Shown: piece by piece, positions 47,354 through 56,815 of the stretch
How positions within the stretch are numbered: position 1 is the first letter of the stretch
Layout: each line of letters begins with the position of its first letter
Source of the DNA: PALSA-555 sp963821325
GTDB lineage: Bacteria; Actinomycetota; Acidimicrobiia; IMCC26256; PALSA-555
Assembly: GCA_963821325.1 (NCBI GenBank)
Contig: CAWGDC010000003.1
Location: 330,561 to 394,560, forward strand
Direction of reading: 5' to 3'
Length of the DNA: 64,000 nucleotides
Translations under genes and position numbers: made by a program
Notes under the pieces: generated by a model
The model's database searches: none
Told to the model about the DNA's origin: nothing
What the model saw: only the letters and a program-made list of their open reading frames with translations

Positions 47354-48271
47354 TGCTCCTCGCGGCGAATCCGCTGGCGGGCATCGGCCACATGTTCGAG
47401 CATCCGTTCCTGCGGTATGCGTTCCTCGCTGGCACCGCCATCGCGCTCGTGGCCGGGCTGGTCGGCTATTTCGTGGTCCTCCGAGGGCAGGTGTTCACCG
47501 GCGACGCCTTGAGCCACGTCGCGTTCACCGGTGCGCTCGCCGCGCTCGTCGCCGGCGTCGACCTGCTCCTGGGCCTATACGTCGCCTGCGTCGTCGTGGC
47601 GCTCGGGATGGCGGCCCTCGGCGCACGCGGCCGGGCCGACGACACCGTGATCGGGAACGTCTTCGCCTGGATGCTCGGCCTGGGCGCCCTCTTCCTCACC
47701 GTGTACACGACCTCGTCGAGCGGCACCGACGCGACGTCTGGCGTCAACGTGCTGTTCGGGTCGATCTTCGGCCTGTCCAGCTCGCAGGCGATCACCGACA
47801 CGGTGATCGCGCTCGCCGTGTCGATCGCCCTCATCGCCATCGGGCGGCCCCTGCTCTTCGCCACCATCGACGAGGGCGTCGCCGCAAGCCCGCGGCGTCC
47901 CGGTACGGCTCCTCGGCTTCGTGTTCCTCGGGCTCGTCGGCGTCACGGCCGCCGCCACCACCCAGGCCGTTGGCGCGCTGCTGCTCCTCGGTCTCCTCGC
48001 CGCGCCCGCCGGTGCCGCGCAACTGCTCACCGCCCGGCCGGTCGTCGCGCTCTGGGTGTCCGCCGGCGTCGCGGTCACGTCGATGTGGGCCGGTCTCACG
48101 CTCGCGTACGCCGCACCGTCGATCCCACCGAGCTTCGGGATCCTCGCCGTGGCGACCGGGTGCTACCTGACGGCGTTTCTCGCCACCGCGCCCCGGCGCT
48201 GGGTCCACGCAAGACGGGCCGTCGGGAGGGCCGCCGCGGGCGGGGGACGCGCTCCGCGACCGACGCCGTGA
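47350..48271 (+). CDS. metal ABC transporter permease 2 (ABC-3 family; frameshifted)
   Basis: From GTG 47350: FLRYAFLAGTAIALVAGLVGYFVVLRGQVFTGDALSHVAFTGALAA, strongly ABC-3 like. An extra base near 47885 shifts the frame; the second part reads LGFVFLGLVGVTAAATTQAVGALLLLGLLAAPAGAAQ to the stop at 48271. About 307 codons. The two permeases suggest a heterodimeric membrane channel, as in some Mn/Zn importers. Confidence 0.82.
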
Positions 48272-48316
48272 CGGGCCTCGGGCACCGCCGCGAGGCCGTC
48301 AGACCTCGCGGCGACC

Positions 48317-49075
48317 TCAGTGATCGAGAGCGAGGCACCCCCGGACCGCCGCTTCGGCGGCGAGACGCGCCGCCCGCGTGGTGTCCTGGCTCAGGCGTTC
48401 GAGCTTCGCCGCGAGCTCCGGCTCGTCCGCGATGAGGCGCTGGATCGCGACCGTGTCGCCGGAACCGTCGGGGTTCGTCAGCGCGAGAAGCCGTTGGTCC
48501 AGCAAGCCGTCGAAGTGCCGGTCGCCGATGCATCGGTAGACCGACCATGCGCACCCGCGCGCCTCGCACACCTCCGCGACCGCCGACGACTCCATGTCCA
48601 CGCCCAGGCAGCCTTCGACCCGGAAGCGCGCGCTCAACTCGGCGTCGAGGTTCACGCCTTCGGTCGTGATCAGCATGCCGGCTTGTGGGACATCGCCCGG
48701 CGGCGTGTGCCGGTACGTCACACCGGTCGTGTGGTGTTTCACGACCTCTGGATTGAGCAGGGTGCCGACGGGAAGGTCTGGGTCGAGCCCGCCGCAGATC
48801 CCAGCGATCATCACATGCTCCACCGGTGCCGAAGCGATCGTCGCCTCGTCGAACAGCCGCGAAGTCGCCACCCGTGTCAAGGGTGGCCCCATCCCAATGT
48901 GGATGGCCGTCACGTGCGAGTCGCCGAGGATCCCCGTCCAGGGCTCCCGCTTTGGGTCGCCCGCCGGGCTGAGTCCGAACGCGGTGACGATGGCGTGCAT
49001 CTCAAGCGGCATCGGCGCCAGGACGACCACTCGCCGACCACCTGACCCACGGTGCATTCGCTTAGCGTGCCGCAT
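48317..49075 (-). CDS. nucleoside phosphorylase/nucleosidase superfamily protein
   Basis: 252 residues from ATG 49075. VVVLAPMPLEMHAIVTAFGL, GMGPPLTRVATSRLF, VMIAGICGGLDPDLPVGTLL and GCLGVDMESSAVAEVCEARG (MES-type ribose-binding motif) follow the PNP/UDP/MTAN fold. Could act on methylthioadenosine, adenosylhomocysteine, a nucleoside, or as the hopanoid-associated phosphorylase type. Intact. Confidence 0.78.
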   Translation of the reverse strand: MRHAKRMHRGSGGRRVVVLAPMPLEMHAIVTAFGLSPAGDPKREPWTGILGDSHVTAIHIGMGPPLTRVATSRLFDEATIASAPVEHVMIAGICGGLDPDLPVGTLLNPEVVKHHTTGVTYRHTPPGDVPQAGMLITTEGVNLDAELSARFRVEGCLGVDMESSAVAEVCEARGCAWSVYRCIGDRHFDGLLDQRLLALTNPDGSGDTVAIQRLIADEPELAAKLERLSQDTTRAARLAAEAAVRGCLALDH

Positions 49076-49868
49076 GGGAGGCTCTTGCGCACCCGGACGG
49101 ACCCAGCCGGTCGGCGGACCCGGGCGCTGAACCACGGGTCGCGACCCTGCTCCCACGCGACACCACTCTCCGGACCGAGCGACATCGTCGCGCGGTCCCG
49201 TAGCTCGTCGGGTCTCGGAAAGGGGCGATGACCAGCGCCGACGCTTCACCCGAACCGTCCCGTTGCGTCGTCTCACTGCGTTCGTCGCATGAGGCAGGCG
49301 CTATCGCGCCGCTCGTTGTCGTCTTCATGCCGCCACCGCGCGGGCGCCGCCGTGAGCCGGTGCAGGGCGCCGAGCGTGACCAGGTAGCTGACAAGAGCGA
49401 GCCCCAACCCGATGTTCAATCCGAACGTCAAGCGGGGCGGCTCCGACTCGAACCGCCGCGTGCGGGCTAGCCAACGCCCCTCCCCCCGGTTGGGCGAGGC
49501 GCGCAAGGTAGCACGACCATCCTGCCGACCCTTTCTCGCGGCGGAGCCCACGTGTCGTGCACCTTCTCAACGCGGACTGCGTACTCCTGCCTTGCGGCGG
49601 TCTAGGGGTGCCCGCGTCGCCGGCGGGTGCTGGAAGATCACCGCCACCCTCGACACGACGTCCGTGACGTTCTTCATCGCGTGCCCGTCCAGCCACCAAG
49701 CGCGGTGCAGCCTCGCCACCCAACTCCCGATGCTCGCACCCTTCAGCGGGAACCAAGGCCTCGCCCAGGCCATCGACCGGGTACGAAACACGTCGCGGCC
49801 CCTCACGAATCTGCAGACGGCCATCGCCTGCACAAGCAGTGATACCGCGCGCTGAGGTTGGCCCAGAC
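49076..49868. other. long intergenic region, no gene recognised
   Basis: About 790 bases. Several open frames cross it on both strands but none has a recognisable domain or convincing start. No repeat or RNA was identified; a tRNA-like segment near 49436-49475 does not fold properly. Confidence 0.4.
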
Positions 49869-50495
49869 CTATCGGCTGCGGCCGACGACGCACACGACCG
49901 GGGTCGGCTGAAGACCTCTTGTCTCCACCCGCACTTCGGTGAACCGGGCGGCGGCGACATACTCAGCGATCTCGCGGCTAGCTCGCGCCGCGGCCTCGTC
50001 GTTTGCGCCCGGCCCACGGGGCTGAAACGCGATCGCGATCTTCCCGCCCCGTCGGAGGCGGCAGCTGAGCTCTTTGAGACGCGCCACTGGGTCGTCCCAG
50101 AACAGCAGCGAGTTGACCGCGAGGATCTTGTCGAACGGCGCGTCGAAGACAGGCAGGGACTCCGCCGAGCCCAGTCGCAGGTCGATGCGACCGGCGCGCA
50201 CGCCTGCGGCGTTGCGCTTCTGCGCCTGACGGAGCATCACCTCCGAGTGGTCGACGCCGACGACGAGCCCGCGAGTTGCGCACCGTGCGAGTTCGCGGAT
50301 CGCGACGCCGGGGCCGAACCCGATCTCGAGCACACGATCATCGGGCTGGACATCGAGGAGCCCGACCGCCCACACGTTTCGCTCCCGGTTCGATCCCCGA
50401 TGCGCCATGACCCAGCCGACGCCTCGACCTGCGATTCCCCGCGGCCGGTGAAACTGGCCCACCACCGCCCGCATCGTCTTCTGCTTGAGGCCCAT
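49869..50495 (-). CDS. class I SAM-dependent methyltransferase
   Basis: 208 residues from ATG 50495 (50507 possible). Motif I VLEIGFGPGVAIRELARCA, VVGVDHSEVMLRQAQKRN and FDKILAVNSLLFWDDPVARLKEL, then GGKIAIAFQPRGPG. Divergent from a merR gene with a shared 18-bp palindrome between them, so probably its target. Confidence 0.87.
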   Translation of the reverse strand: MGLKQKTMRAVVGQFHRPRGIAGRGVGWVMAHRGSNRERNVWAVGLLDVQPDDRVLEIGFGPGVAIRELARCATRGLVVGVDHSEVMLRQAQKRNAAGVRAGRIDLRLGSAESLPVFDAPFDKILAVNSLLFWDDPVARLKELSCRLRRGGKIAIAFQPRGPGANDEAAARASREIAEYVAAARFTEVRVETRGLQPTPVVCVVGRSR

Positions 50496-50510
50496 CGCCC
50501 GATCCAACTA

Positions 50511-50528
50511 CCTCAAGTACACTTGAGG
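50511..50528. promoter_or_regulatory. MerR operator palindrome
   Basis: CCTCAAGTACACTTGAGG, a perfect 18-bp inverted repeat between the divergent methyltransferase and merR genes, 7 bases before the merR start. MerR regulators bind such dyads within the promoter spacer. Confidence 0.75.
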
Positions 50529-50535
50529 TCAAGGC

Positions 50536-50964
50536 ATGGCGGACGAGATGATCACCATCGGTGAGCTCGCGTGGCGGACCGGTACCGCCCCGTCGGCGTT
50601 GCGCTACTACGAGGAACTGGGTCTGCTTCGATCCGCGACCCGGGTGTCGGGCCACCGCCGCTACACCGCCGGAGCAGTCGGCGTCGTCGGCGCCATCCTC
50701 TTCCTTCGCGACGTCGGCTTCACGCTCGATGAGATCCGCCAACTCATGGCCGCCCGCTCGAGATCCCCACGTTCCTGGCACGATCTCGCCCACCGCAAGC
50801 TCAGCGAACTCGACCAGCGAATCGCCCAAGCGCGCGCCGCGCGCGTCACCATCGAGCACGCGCTCGCGTGTCCCCACGAGGACATCGTCGCCTGTCCGAA
50901 CTTCCAAGAAGTCCTACGCCTGCGGCTCACCGGCGAACCACTTGAGCAGATCCACTCGACCTGA
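50536..50964 (+). CDS. MerR-family transcriptional regulator
   Basis: 142 residues from ATG 50536. Winged helix ITIGELAWRTGTAPSALRYYEELGLL, VSGHRRYTAGAVGVVGAILFLRDVGFTLDEI, a coiled-coil dimerisation helix (about residues 82-113) and a C-terminal CPHEDIVACPNF with cysteines that could sense metal, redox or a thiol-reactive ligand (SoxR-like spacing is not obvious). Likely controls itself and the divergent methyltransferase. Confidence 0.88.
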   Translation: MADEMITIGELAWRTGTAPSALRYYEELGLLRSATRVSGHRRYTAGAVGVVGAILFLRDVGFTLDEIRQLMAARSRSPRSWHDLAHRKLSELDQRIAQARAARVTIEHALACPHEDIVACPNFQEVLRLRLTGEPLEQIHST

Positions 50965-51095
50965 CCTGCCGACCAATGGCAGACCAACGAGGGCACCAAG
51001 ACAGCCATTCGGCCCTTCAAGGCCGAAGGTGGACGTTCGCGTCCCTCACCACACCAGTGGGTCGAGGCTGCTGCGATGGGCGCCGAGGACGCGCG

Positions 51096-51464
51096 ATGGA
51101 AATCGTCCCTCGCGGCATACCGGTGTCGATCCGGCGCGACAAGAATACGTCCATGCTCTATGACGACGGCCGAATTGCGTGCGACGGCACCGGCATCATC
51201 ATCCGGTGGTACTACCTCTGGGGAGCGAAGAGGATCCCGTACAGCTCGGTCAGATCCGTGAAGGAGCGGCCGCTCACGCGCTGGCGCGGACGATGGCGGC
51301 TATGGGGTTCCGGGGACTTGGTGCACTGGTACAACCTCGATGCTGGTCGACCACGGAAGCGGCTCGCTCTCGAGATCGATACTGGCGGACGGATCCGCCC
51401 GACGATCACACCAGACGACCCGGAGACCGTTGCGCGCATCTTGAGGGAACACGCGGTTCGCTAG
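51096..51464 (+). CDS. PH-like small protein of unknown function
   Basis: 122 residues from ATG 51096. Beta-rich: SIRRDKNTSMLYDDGRIACDGTGIIIRWYYLWGAKRIPYSSVRSV, then LALEIDTGGRIRPTITPDDPETVARILREH. The pattern fits bacterial PH-like domain proteins. No signal or membrane segment. Confidence 0.65.
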   Translation: MEIVPRGIPVSIRRDKNTSMLYDDGRIACDGTGIIIRWYYLWGAKRIPYSSVRSVKERPLTRWRGRWRLWGSGDLVHWYNLDAGRPRKRLALEIDTGGRIRPTITPDDPETVARILREHAVR

Positions 51465-51588
51465 TGACGATATTCACTGGATGTCGAGTGGCCTGATCAC
51501 CGACCCGCGCTCAACCGCGGACGAGCTTGACGCGCCGATGGCGGGACGGGGTTCGTCCGCACGCGTCCGCAGTAGTGGACGAGCCTTA

Positions 51589-51732
51589 CCTTGTAAGGAC
51601 GTTGCAGGCGCCCGCGAAGCCCCTGGTCACAGCCTCGATATTGGGGCTGACCTGCCCGGACCTTTGTCGCGTTGTTTGTCGTGTTGCGCAACGTCTCTTC
51701 GACATTCCACGGACCTGGCACGGACTTGGGAG
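51589..51732 (+). repeat. dispersed repeat related to 14143-14260
   Basis: CCTTGTAAGG, TGCAGGCGCCCGC, CCCTGGTCACAG, TGACCTGCCC and CATTCCACGGAC in the same order as at 14143-14260. CACGGACTTGGG at 51720 recalls CGCGGACTTGGGG at 10491, upstream of the integrase stump. Confidence 0.65.
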
Positions 51733-51852
51733 AGCCCCAAGGAAGTGGACAAGCCGTCACCGCCGGGACCCATCAGGGCAGCCCGCCGCGGCACCGGGCC
51801 GGGTGCCGCGGCGGGTGGGTCCGAGTTTCCCGCCGCCCCGAGCGGTGACCGG

Positions 51853-52098
51853 TCAGGGTGTCGGTTCGGCGTCGGGGTCGCTCTCGAGCCCGTCGGCGAT
51901 GCAGTGCAGGGTCTCGCCGAGGACCAGGGTGACCACGTGCGGGTCGCCTCCGGTCCAGGCCACCCAGTCCACGACGGGGGTGACGCGGTCTCGCACGAAG
52001 GCCACGACGCACTCGGTTAGGTCTCGGGCGAGCGGGATCGCGTCGTGGAACTCGGGACTCGGGTGCTTCGGGGTTGGCGCGCGTACGGGGCGAGGCAT
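51853..52098 (-). CDS. small hypothetical protein
   Basis: 81 residues from ATG 52098, preceded by a strong AAGGAGG ribosome site. Pro-rich N-terminus (PRPVRAPTPKHPSPEF) then DLTECVVAFVRDRVTPVVDWVAWTG and a mostly helical end. No family recognised; the ribosome site is the main evidence. Confidence 0.6.
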   Translation of the reverse strand: MPRPVRAPTPKHPSPEFHDAIPLARDLTECVVAFVRDRVTPVVDWVAWTGGDPHVVTLVLGETLHCIADGLESDPDAEPTP

Positions 52099-52222
52099 CG
52101 CCGGTACCTCCTTGTAGGTGCTGGCCACGCCCCGGGGCCGGCTGCGACCGGCGCTGGGGGCATCTGAGTGGGGTCGGGACCACACCAAGGCGGGTGAGGG
52201 ATATCACGCACAGTCCCGTTCG

Positions 52223-52972
52223 ATGAGTGTCCGACCGCGGACCTTGGGCGATCAAGGTTGCAGACTGGTCGACGTGGACGGCCCTGAGGTCGACGCGCTC
52301 GCAGCGCAGGTCGGTGATCTGGTCAACCTCGCGGGCGAGCTGTCCCGGAAGGACTTTGAGCGTCCCACGCGTTGCCCTGGGTGGTCAGTGGCCGCTTTGA
52401 TGGCCCACTGCGAGGGGATCCTGCATCGCCTCGTGGGAGAGAACGCACGCCCGGTCGCTGGCGAAGCCGAGATCGACCGGGTCGGCTACTACCGCTACGA
52501 CCCCGATGGGCGGCGGGAGGGTGAAGACGCGAACAAGACATTCTCCGAAGTCATCCGAGATCGTGTGCTCAACGAGGCCAGCGGACGAAGCGGCGATGAG
52601 ATCCGAGCCTCGCTGCGCGGCGCCGTTGACGCCGCGCTCCGAGGCGTGCATCAGATCCCTGCCGAACGCCTGATCCAGCGCTCCGGGCATCCAAGGATGA
52701 CGTTCGGCGAATTCGTCGCTTCACGCAACCTCGAGTTCGGCGTTCACACGATGGACATCGCGCACGCCACGGGGCGTCCCGAACGGCTACAGCCGTCGTC
52801 GGCGGCCATCATCACTGAGATCCTCGATGGCCTGCTCGGAGAACCGGTCCCCGACTCCCTGCGATGGGATGCCACCACCTACATCCTCGCCGGGACTGGC
52901 CGTCGGCAACTCGACGAGGCCGAGCGCACGAAGCTCGGCGCACTCGCTACGAGGTTTCCCCTGCTCCGCTAG
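52223..52972 (+). CDS. MDMPI/DinB-like mycothiol-dependent family protein
   Basis: 249 residues from ATG 52223. DLVNLAGELSRKDFERPTRCPGWSVAALMAHCEGIL is the metal-binding four-helix start of the maleylpyruvate isomerase-like (MDMPI) family, with TFGEFVASRNLEFGVHTMDIAHATG carrying the later His residues. Family members use mycothiol or act as DinB-type metalloenzymes; substrate unknown. Intact. Confidence 0.82.
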   Translation: MSVRPRTLGDQGCRLVDVDGPEVDALAAQVGDLVNLAGELSRKDFERPTRCPGWSVAALMAHCEGILHRLVGENARPVAGEAEIDRVGYYRYDPDGRREGEDANKTFSEVIRDRVLNEASGRSGDEIRASLRGAVDAALRGVHQIPAERLIQRSGHPRMTFGEFVASRNLEFGVHTMDIAHATGRPERLQPSSAAIITEILDGLLGEPVPDSLRWDATTYILAGTGRRQLDEAERTKLGALATRFPLLR

Positions 52973-52984
52973 ACCAGACGACAC

Positions 52985-53483
52985 GTACGACCCGGTCAGA
53001 TGGGCTGGCCACCGGCTGGCTGCCGGGCTCGCTTTCGCACCGGGGCCGCGAGGAGGCCCAGCTACTGGGCGAGCGCCGGTGTGCTGAACGGATTGACGCG
53101 GTGTTCACGTCGGATCTGCGCCGCGCGTCGAGACCGCCGAGATCGCCCTTGGCCATACCACCATCCCCATCACCTCAGACTGGCGCCTGCGAGAGTGCAA
53201 CTAGGGGGACCTCAATGGGAAACCCTTAGCGGCTCTCGAGTCACAGCGCGTCCTGCACATCGAAGAGCCCTTCCGAGCCGGTGAGAGCTACCGGCAGGTC
53301 GTCACCCGGGTCCAGGCCTTCCTCTTCGAGCTGGCAACCCATCCGGTAGGCGGCGCGGTCGTACTCATTGGGCACACCGCCACCCGCTGGGCGCTCGATC
53401 ACCTCCTCGATGAGCGGGCCCTGGAATCCCTCGTTGCCGCACTCTTCGACTGGCAGCCGGGCTGGCGCTACACGCTCGAGTGA
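52985..53483 (+). pseudogene. histidine phosphatase (phosphoglycerate-mutase-like), decayed
   Basis: Begins within the fold (TGWLPGSLSHRGREEAQLLGERR, DAVFTSDLRRA); the N-terminal RHG phospho-histidine motif is missing. A one-base loss near 53125, then VETAEIALGHTTIPITSDWRLREC, an in-frame TAG near 53202 and the remainder (GKPLAALESQRVLHIEEPF to VVLIGHTATRWALDHLL, with the second catalytic His) to TGA 53481-53483. Truncation plus nonsense mutation indicates real decay. Confidence 0.72.
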
Positions 53484-53560
53484 GAGCGGCAACACACTTC
53501 GCTGCTCCGATCAGGGCATCGACTTCGAGCGAGCCTTCTGATCTAGTGCCAGACTTTCGG

Positions 53561-56230
53561 ATGGTGGAGCGACCGTCGGGAACGGTGACGTTTCTGTTCA
53601 CGGATATTGAGGGTTCGACGCTGCGGTGGGAGCGCGACGCCGAGGCGATGCGTGTCGCGCTGGCGGCGCACGATGATCTGTTGCGTGATGTGGTTGAACG
53701 GCATGGCGGGTGGGTGTTCAAGCATTCCGGTGATGGTGTGTGCGCTGCGTTTGGCTCCGCACAGGCCGCCGCTGAGGCTGCCGTCGACACGCAGCGAAGC
53801 CTGGAGCTGCCAGTACGGATGGGTCTGTGCACGGGCGAGGCAGAGTCCCGGGACGATGATTACTTCGGTCAGCCTTTGAATCGTGCGGCGCGGATCATGT
53901 CGGCCGCGCATGGGGGCCAGATCCTGGCCGGCGCATCGACCGCGAGCATGTTGTATGGCATCAACCTGATCGACCTCGGGCGCCATCGGCTGCGGGGAGT
54001 TGAAGAAGCGGTACGCCTCTTCCAAGTGTCTGCTGAAGGTATTGACGAGCGTTTTCCCCCGTTGCGCACCGCGCTGAGCGGGAACCTGCCTCCGGAGATG
54101 ACCTCATTCGTCGGCCGTGAAGACGAAGTCAAGCACCTCGTGTCAACGGTTCGTGCTCATCGCCTGGTAACCCTGACTGGGGTTGGCGGCGTCGGGAAGA
54201 CGCGGTTGGCGCGGCGCGTGGCCAGCGAGCTGTTAGGTGAGTTCGCCGATGGGGTGTGGCTGATCGAACTCGCTCCCCTGATCGACGGTTCCGCTGTCGC
54301 CGAAGTCGTGGCGAGCGCGTTCGGCATAACGCCCAAGGCTGATCAGGATCTGCTCGCCACAGTCAGCGCGACGCTTGCGGACCGCACATTGCTGATCATT
54401 CTCGACAACTGCGAGCATCTCCTCCACGACGCCGCCCGCCTCACCGAACAGTTGCTGCACGGGTGTCCCGAGCTGCGCGTCCTGACGACGAGCCGAGAGT
54501 CCCTCGGCGTCGACGCGGAACGGCAGCAGACGGTGCGATCGCTGCCGGTCGCGCTCGAGGCGACCGCTCCGGCTGTCGAGCTGTTCTGCGAGCGGGCCCA
54601 CGCGGTCGTCGATGATCTAGATCTCTCGGCAGACGTCCCCGTCGTCGCCGAGATCTGCGAACGCCTCGATGGGATCCCGCTGGCGATTGAGCTTGCCGCG
54701 GCTCGGCTGCGGACAATGAGCCCAGAGCAGGTACGCGATCGGCTCGACGAACGGTTCCGGCTGCTCACGGGCACCCGCCGCTCCCTCGAGCGGCACCAGA
54801 CGCTGCGGCATGCCGTGCAGTGGTCCTATGACCTCCTCACTGACCTTGAACGGACGGCGCTCGACCATGCCGCCGTGTTCAGCGGCGGCTTCACCCTCGG
54901 CGCATTCGCAGGGACCTGGGGCGCCGAGGAGCTGGACGAATTCGAGACGCTCGATGTCCTCGACGCCCTGGCCAGAAAGTCACTGCTCAACGTCGACCGC
55001 ACCACCACGACCGTCCGATACAGCCTGCTCGAGACGATCCGCCAGTTCGCCGAAGAACAACTGGCCGAGCGACCCGAGGCCCGCGACGTCCGTACTCGGC
55101 ACGCCCGCTACTTCGCAGTCGCCGCCGAGGCGAGCTTCGAGCTCCTGCGAGGCCCACGAGAAGCTGACGCATACGAGCTCGTCGACCACGACATCGAGAA
55201 TCTACGTGTCGCGTTCCAGTGGGCACGAGAGATCAACGACGTTGACACCGCGATCCGGATCGCGGCGTGCACGCACAAACTCGGCCGGTACCGTCTGCGA
55301 AGCGAGACGTTCCCCTGGCCAGCCGCCGTTGCCGAGGACGCGCGGCGAGTGACACACCGCCTCCTGCCACTCGTATTGACGATGGCCTCGGAAAGCGATT
55401 GGGCCATGGGAGACCTCGCCGCAGCCAAGACCTTCGGCGAGGAAGCGATCGCCTTGCGCGACGACGACCGCTTCGAGCCACTCATCTGGGCGTTCTGTGA
55501 CCTTGCGCAGATCGCCGCCTTCGAAGGCGACATGACGGCCGCCGAACAGCTCTCGCGCGTCGGTGCAACACACCCGGCGGACGCCCGCGACCGCCTCTGC
55601 CTGACCTACTTGCTGTGCATCCTCAGCCTCACCCAGCCCGACGAAGCCCGCCGGCAAGCGGCTGAGACCGTCGCCGCTGTCGAAGCCGCTGGCATGCCAT
55701 GGGCCATCGCGATGGCCCTTAACGCGTACGGCGCTGCCTTCGCCAACGAGAACCCCGACGCTGCGCTCGCGGCTCGCAAACGCGCCCTGGCCGTCGCAGC
55801 CGACGCCCGTAACACCTTCATCGAACAATTCGTCACCCAAGAGCTCACCGCCCAACTCGCCAAGAGCGGAGATGCCGCCTCCGCGCTCCAGACGTTCGGC
55901 GAACTGATCGACACCTGGCAGGTAACCGGCGACACGGCCCTCCTCGGCACCCTCGCGCACCTGGTCGTGCTCTTCAGCCGCCTCAAGGATCTCGACGTTG
56001 CCGCGACCATCTACGGCGCCGGCACCCGCCACGTCGCGCTCGACAGTCTCACCCCGGAACTCCCCGCGACCGTACAAGACATGTCGCATCAACTCGGCGA
56101 AGCCCGGTTCCAGGCTCTTCGGAACCGAGGAAAGGAGATGACACGACCCGACGCCGCCGAATACATCCGCACACACATCGACGCAAGAATTCAGCAACTG
56201 ACGAACCCGCCAATCGCATACCGATCCTGA
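53561..56230 (+). CDS. class III cyclase-STAND ATPase-TPR regulator, paralogue C (intact)
   Basis: 889 residues from ATG 53561. Cyclase about 1-170: SGTVTFLFTDIEGSTLRWE, VFKHSGDGVCAAF, YFGQPLNRAARIMSAAHGG. STAND ATPase about 200-470: SFVGREDEVKHLV, Walker A TGVGGVGKTRLARRV, LLIILDNCEHLLHD, ICERLDGIPLAIELAAARLR. Winged-helix region QTLRHAVQWSYDLL and AVFSGGFTLGAF, then helical repeats to the C-terminus. Metal-binding Asp pair and the NRAAR transition-state motif are present, so cyclase activity is plausible. The single clean frame shows the true gene length for paralogues A and B. Confidence 0.9.
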   Translation: MVERPSGTVTFLFTDIEGSTLRWERDAEAMRVALAAHDDLLRDVVERHGGWVFKHSGDGVCAAFGSAQAAAEAAVDTQRSLELPVRMGLCTGEAESRDDDYFGQPLNRAARIMSAAHGGQILAGASTASMLYGINLIDLGRHRLRGVEEAVRLFQVSAEGIDERFPPLRTALSGNLPPEMTSFVGREDEVKHLVSTVRAHRLVTLTGVGGVGKTRLARRVASELLGEFADGVWLIELAPLIDGSAVAEVVASAFGITPKADQDLLATVSATLADRTLLIILDNCEHLLHDAARLTEQLLHGCPELRVLTTSRESLGVDAERQQTVRSLPVALEATAPAVELFCERAHAVVDDLDLSADVPVVAEICERLDGIPLAIELAAARLRTMSPEQVRDRLDERFRLLTGTRRSLERHQTLRHAVQWSYDLLTDLERTALDHAAVFSGGFTLGAFAGTWGAEELDEFETLDVLDALARKSLLNVDRTTTTVRYSLLETIRQFAEEQLAERPEARDVRTRHARYFAVAAEASFELLRGPREADAYELVDHDIENLRVAFQWAREINDVDTAIRIAACTHKLGRYRLRSETFPWPAAVAEDARRVTHRLLPLVLTMASESDWAMGDLAAAKTFGEEAIALRDDDRFEPLIWAFCDLAQIAAFEGDMTAAEQLSRVGATHPADARDRLCLTYLLCILSLTQPDEARRQAAETVAAVEAAGMPWAIAMALNAYGAAFANENPDAALAARKRALAVAADARNTFIEQFVTQELTAQLAKSGDAASALQTFGELIDTWQVTGDTALLGTLAHLVVLFSRLKDLDVAATIYGAGTRHVALDSLTPELPATVQDMSHQLGEARFQALRNRGKEMTRPDAAEYIRTHIDARIQQLTNPPIAYRS

Positions 56231-56615
56231 ACACCGGCCGCCAGCCCAAGAGCCTCTCAATCCCATCCCACTGCAAGGCCGACCGGTTTCATCGGCATGT
56301 CTCGCAACTGAACCGCAACCTCACGAGCGTTGCCGGTCGCTCGCGGTAACGGCGAGCAGGCCCACGGTGGTCAGCCGAGCCTCGCGTCGGGCGGCAGTTC
56401 GCGGAGGGTCATCGCCTGCCGGATCGGACCTCAGCCGACCGCCGAAGCGATCAAGACGTCAAGAGTCCTAAGTGACCGGTGGCGACGTTGTCATCACGGC
56501 AAGGGCTCCGGTGCGGCCTGGCGCCCTTTCTGTTGTCGCGATCGCCCTCGTTCGGTGGGGTCAGCTCAAGTCGCTCAGATCGACGCTGGGGCGACTCATG
56601 GCGGGGACGTCGGCG
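56231..56615. other. intergenic region with a CTGCAAG motif
   Basis: CCATCCCACTGCAAGGC at 56263-56279, 33 bases after the cyclase stop, belongs to the motif family listed at 24119. No gene recognised in the remainder. Confidence 0.45.
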
Positions 56616-56806
56616 TTACCCTGCCAGTTCCGGGATGCGCCGGGTCAGCTCCGCGAAGCCGTCACCGGTCGCTAGGTGGATGAGCGGGATGGATGGCGCG
56701 AAGTCCTCCCACGGCATGAGCATCTGTAACGCGCGGGTGAAGTTCTCGCGGTCATCGTCGTCGAGCAGCGGATATATCCACGCGGTGAACTCCGGGACGC
56801 GGTTGC
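56616..56806 (-). pseudogene. C-terminal fragment of a hemerythrin-domain-like protein
   Basis: A minus-strand tail (PEFTAWIYPLLDDDDRENFT, LATGDGFAELTRRIPEL) ends at 56616. It resembles the C-terminal helix of actinobacterial hemerythrin HHE proteins. The upstream part is cut where IS481 begins (about 56810), so the insertion probably destroyed it. Short match, moderate confidence. Confidence 0.45.
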
Positions 56807-56815
56807 CGGGCATGG

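Noticed and set aside
49436..49475. tRNA T-arm-like sequence (CGACTCGAACCGC)
   Set aside because: The flanking bases do not pair into a 5-bp T stem and there is no acceptor or anticodon arm.
49325..50017. 230-codon minus-strand frame across 49.3-50.0 kb
   Set aside because: Overlaps the end of the methyltransferase gene in another frame and has no recognisable domain.
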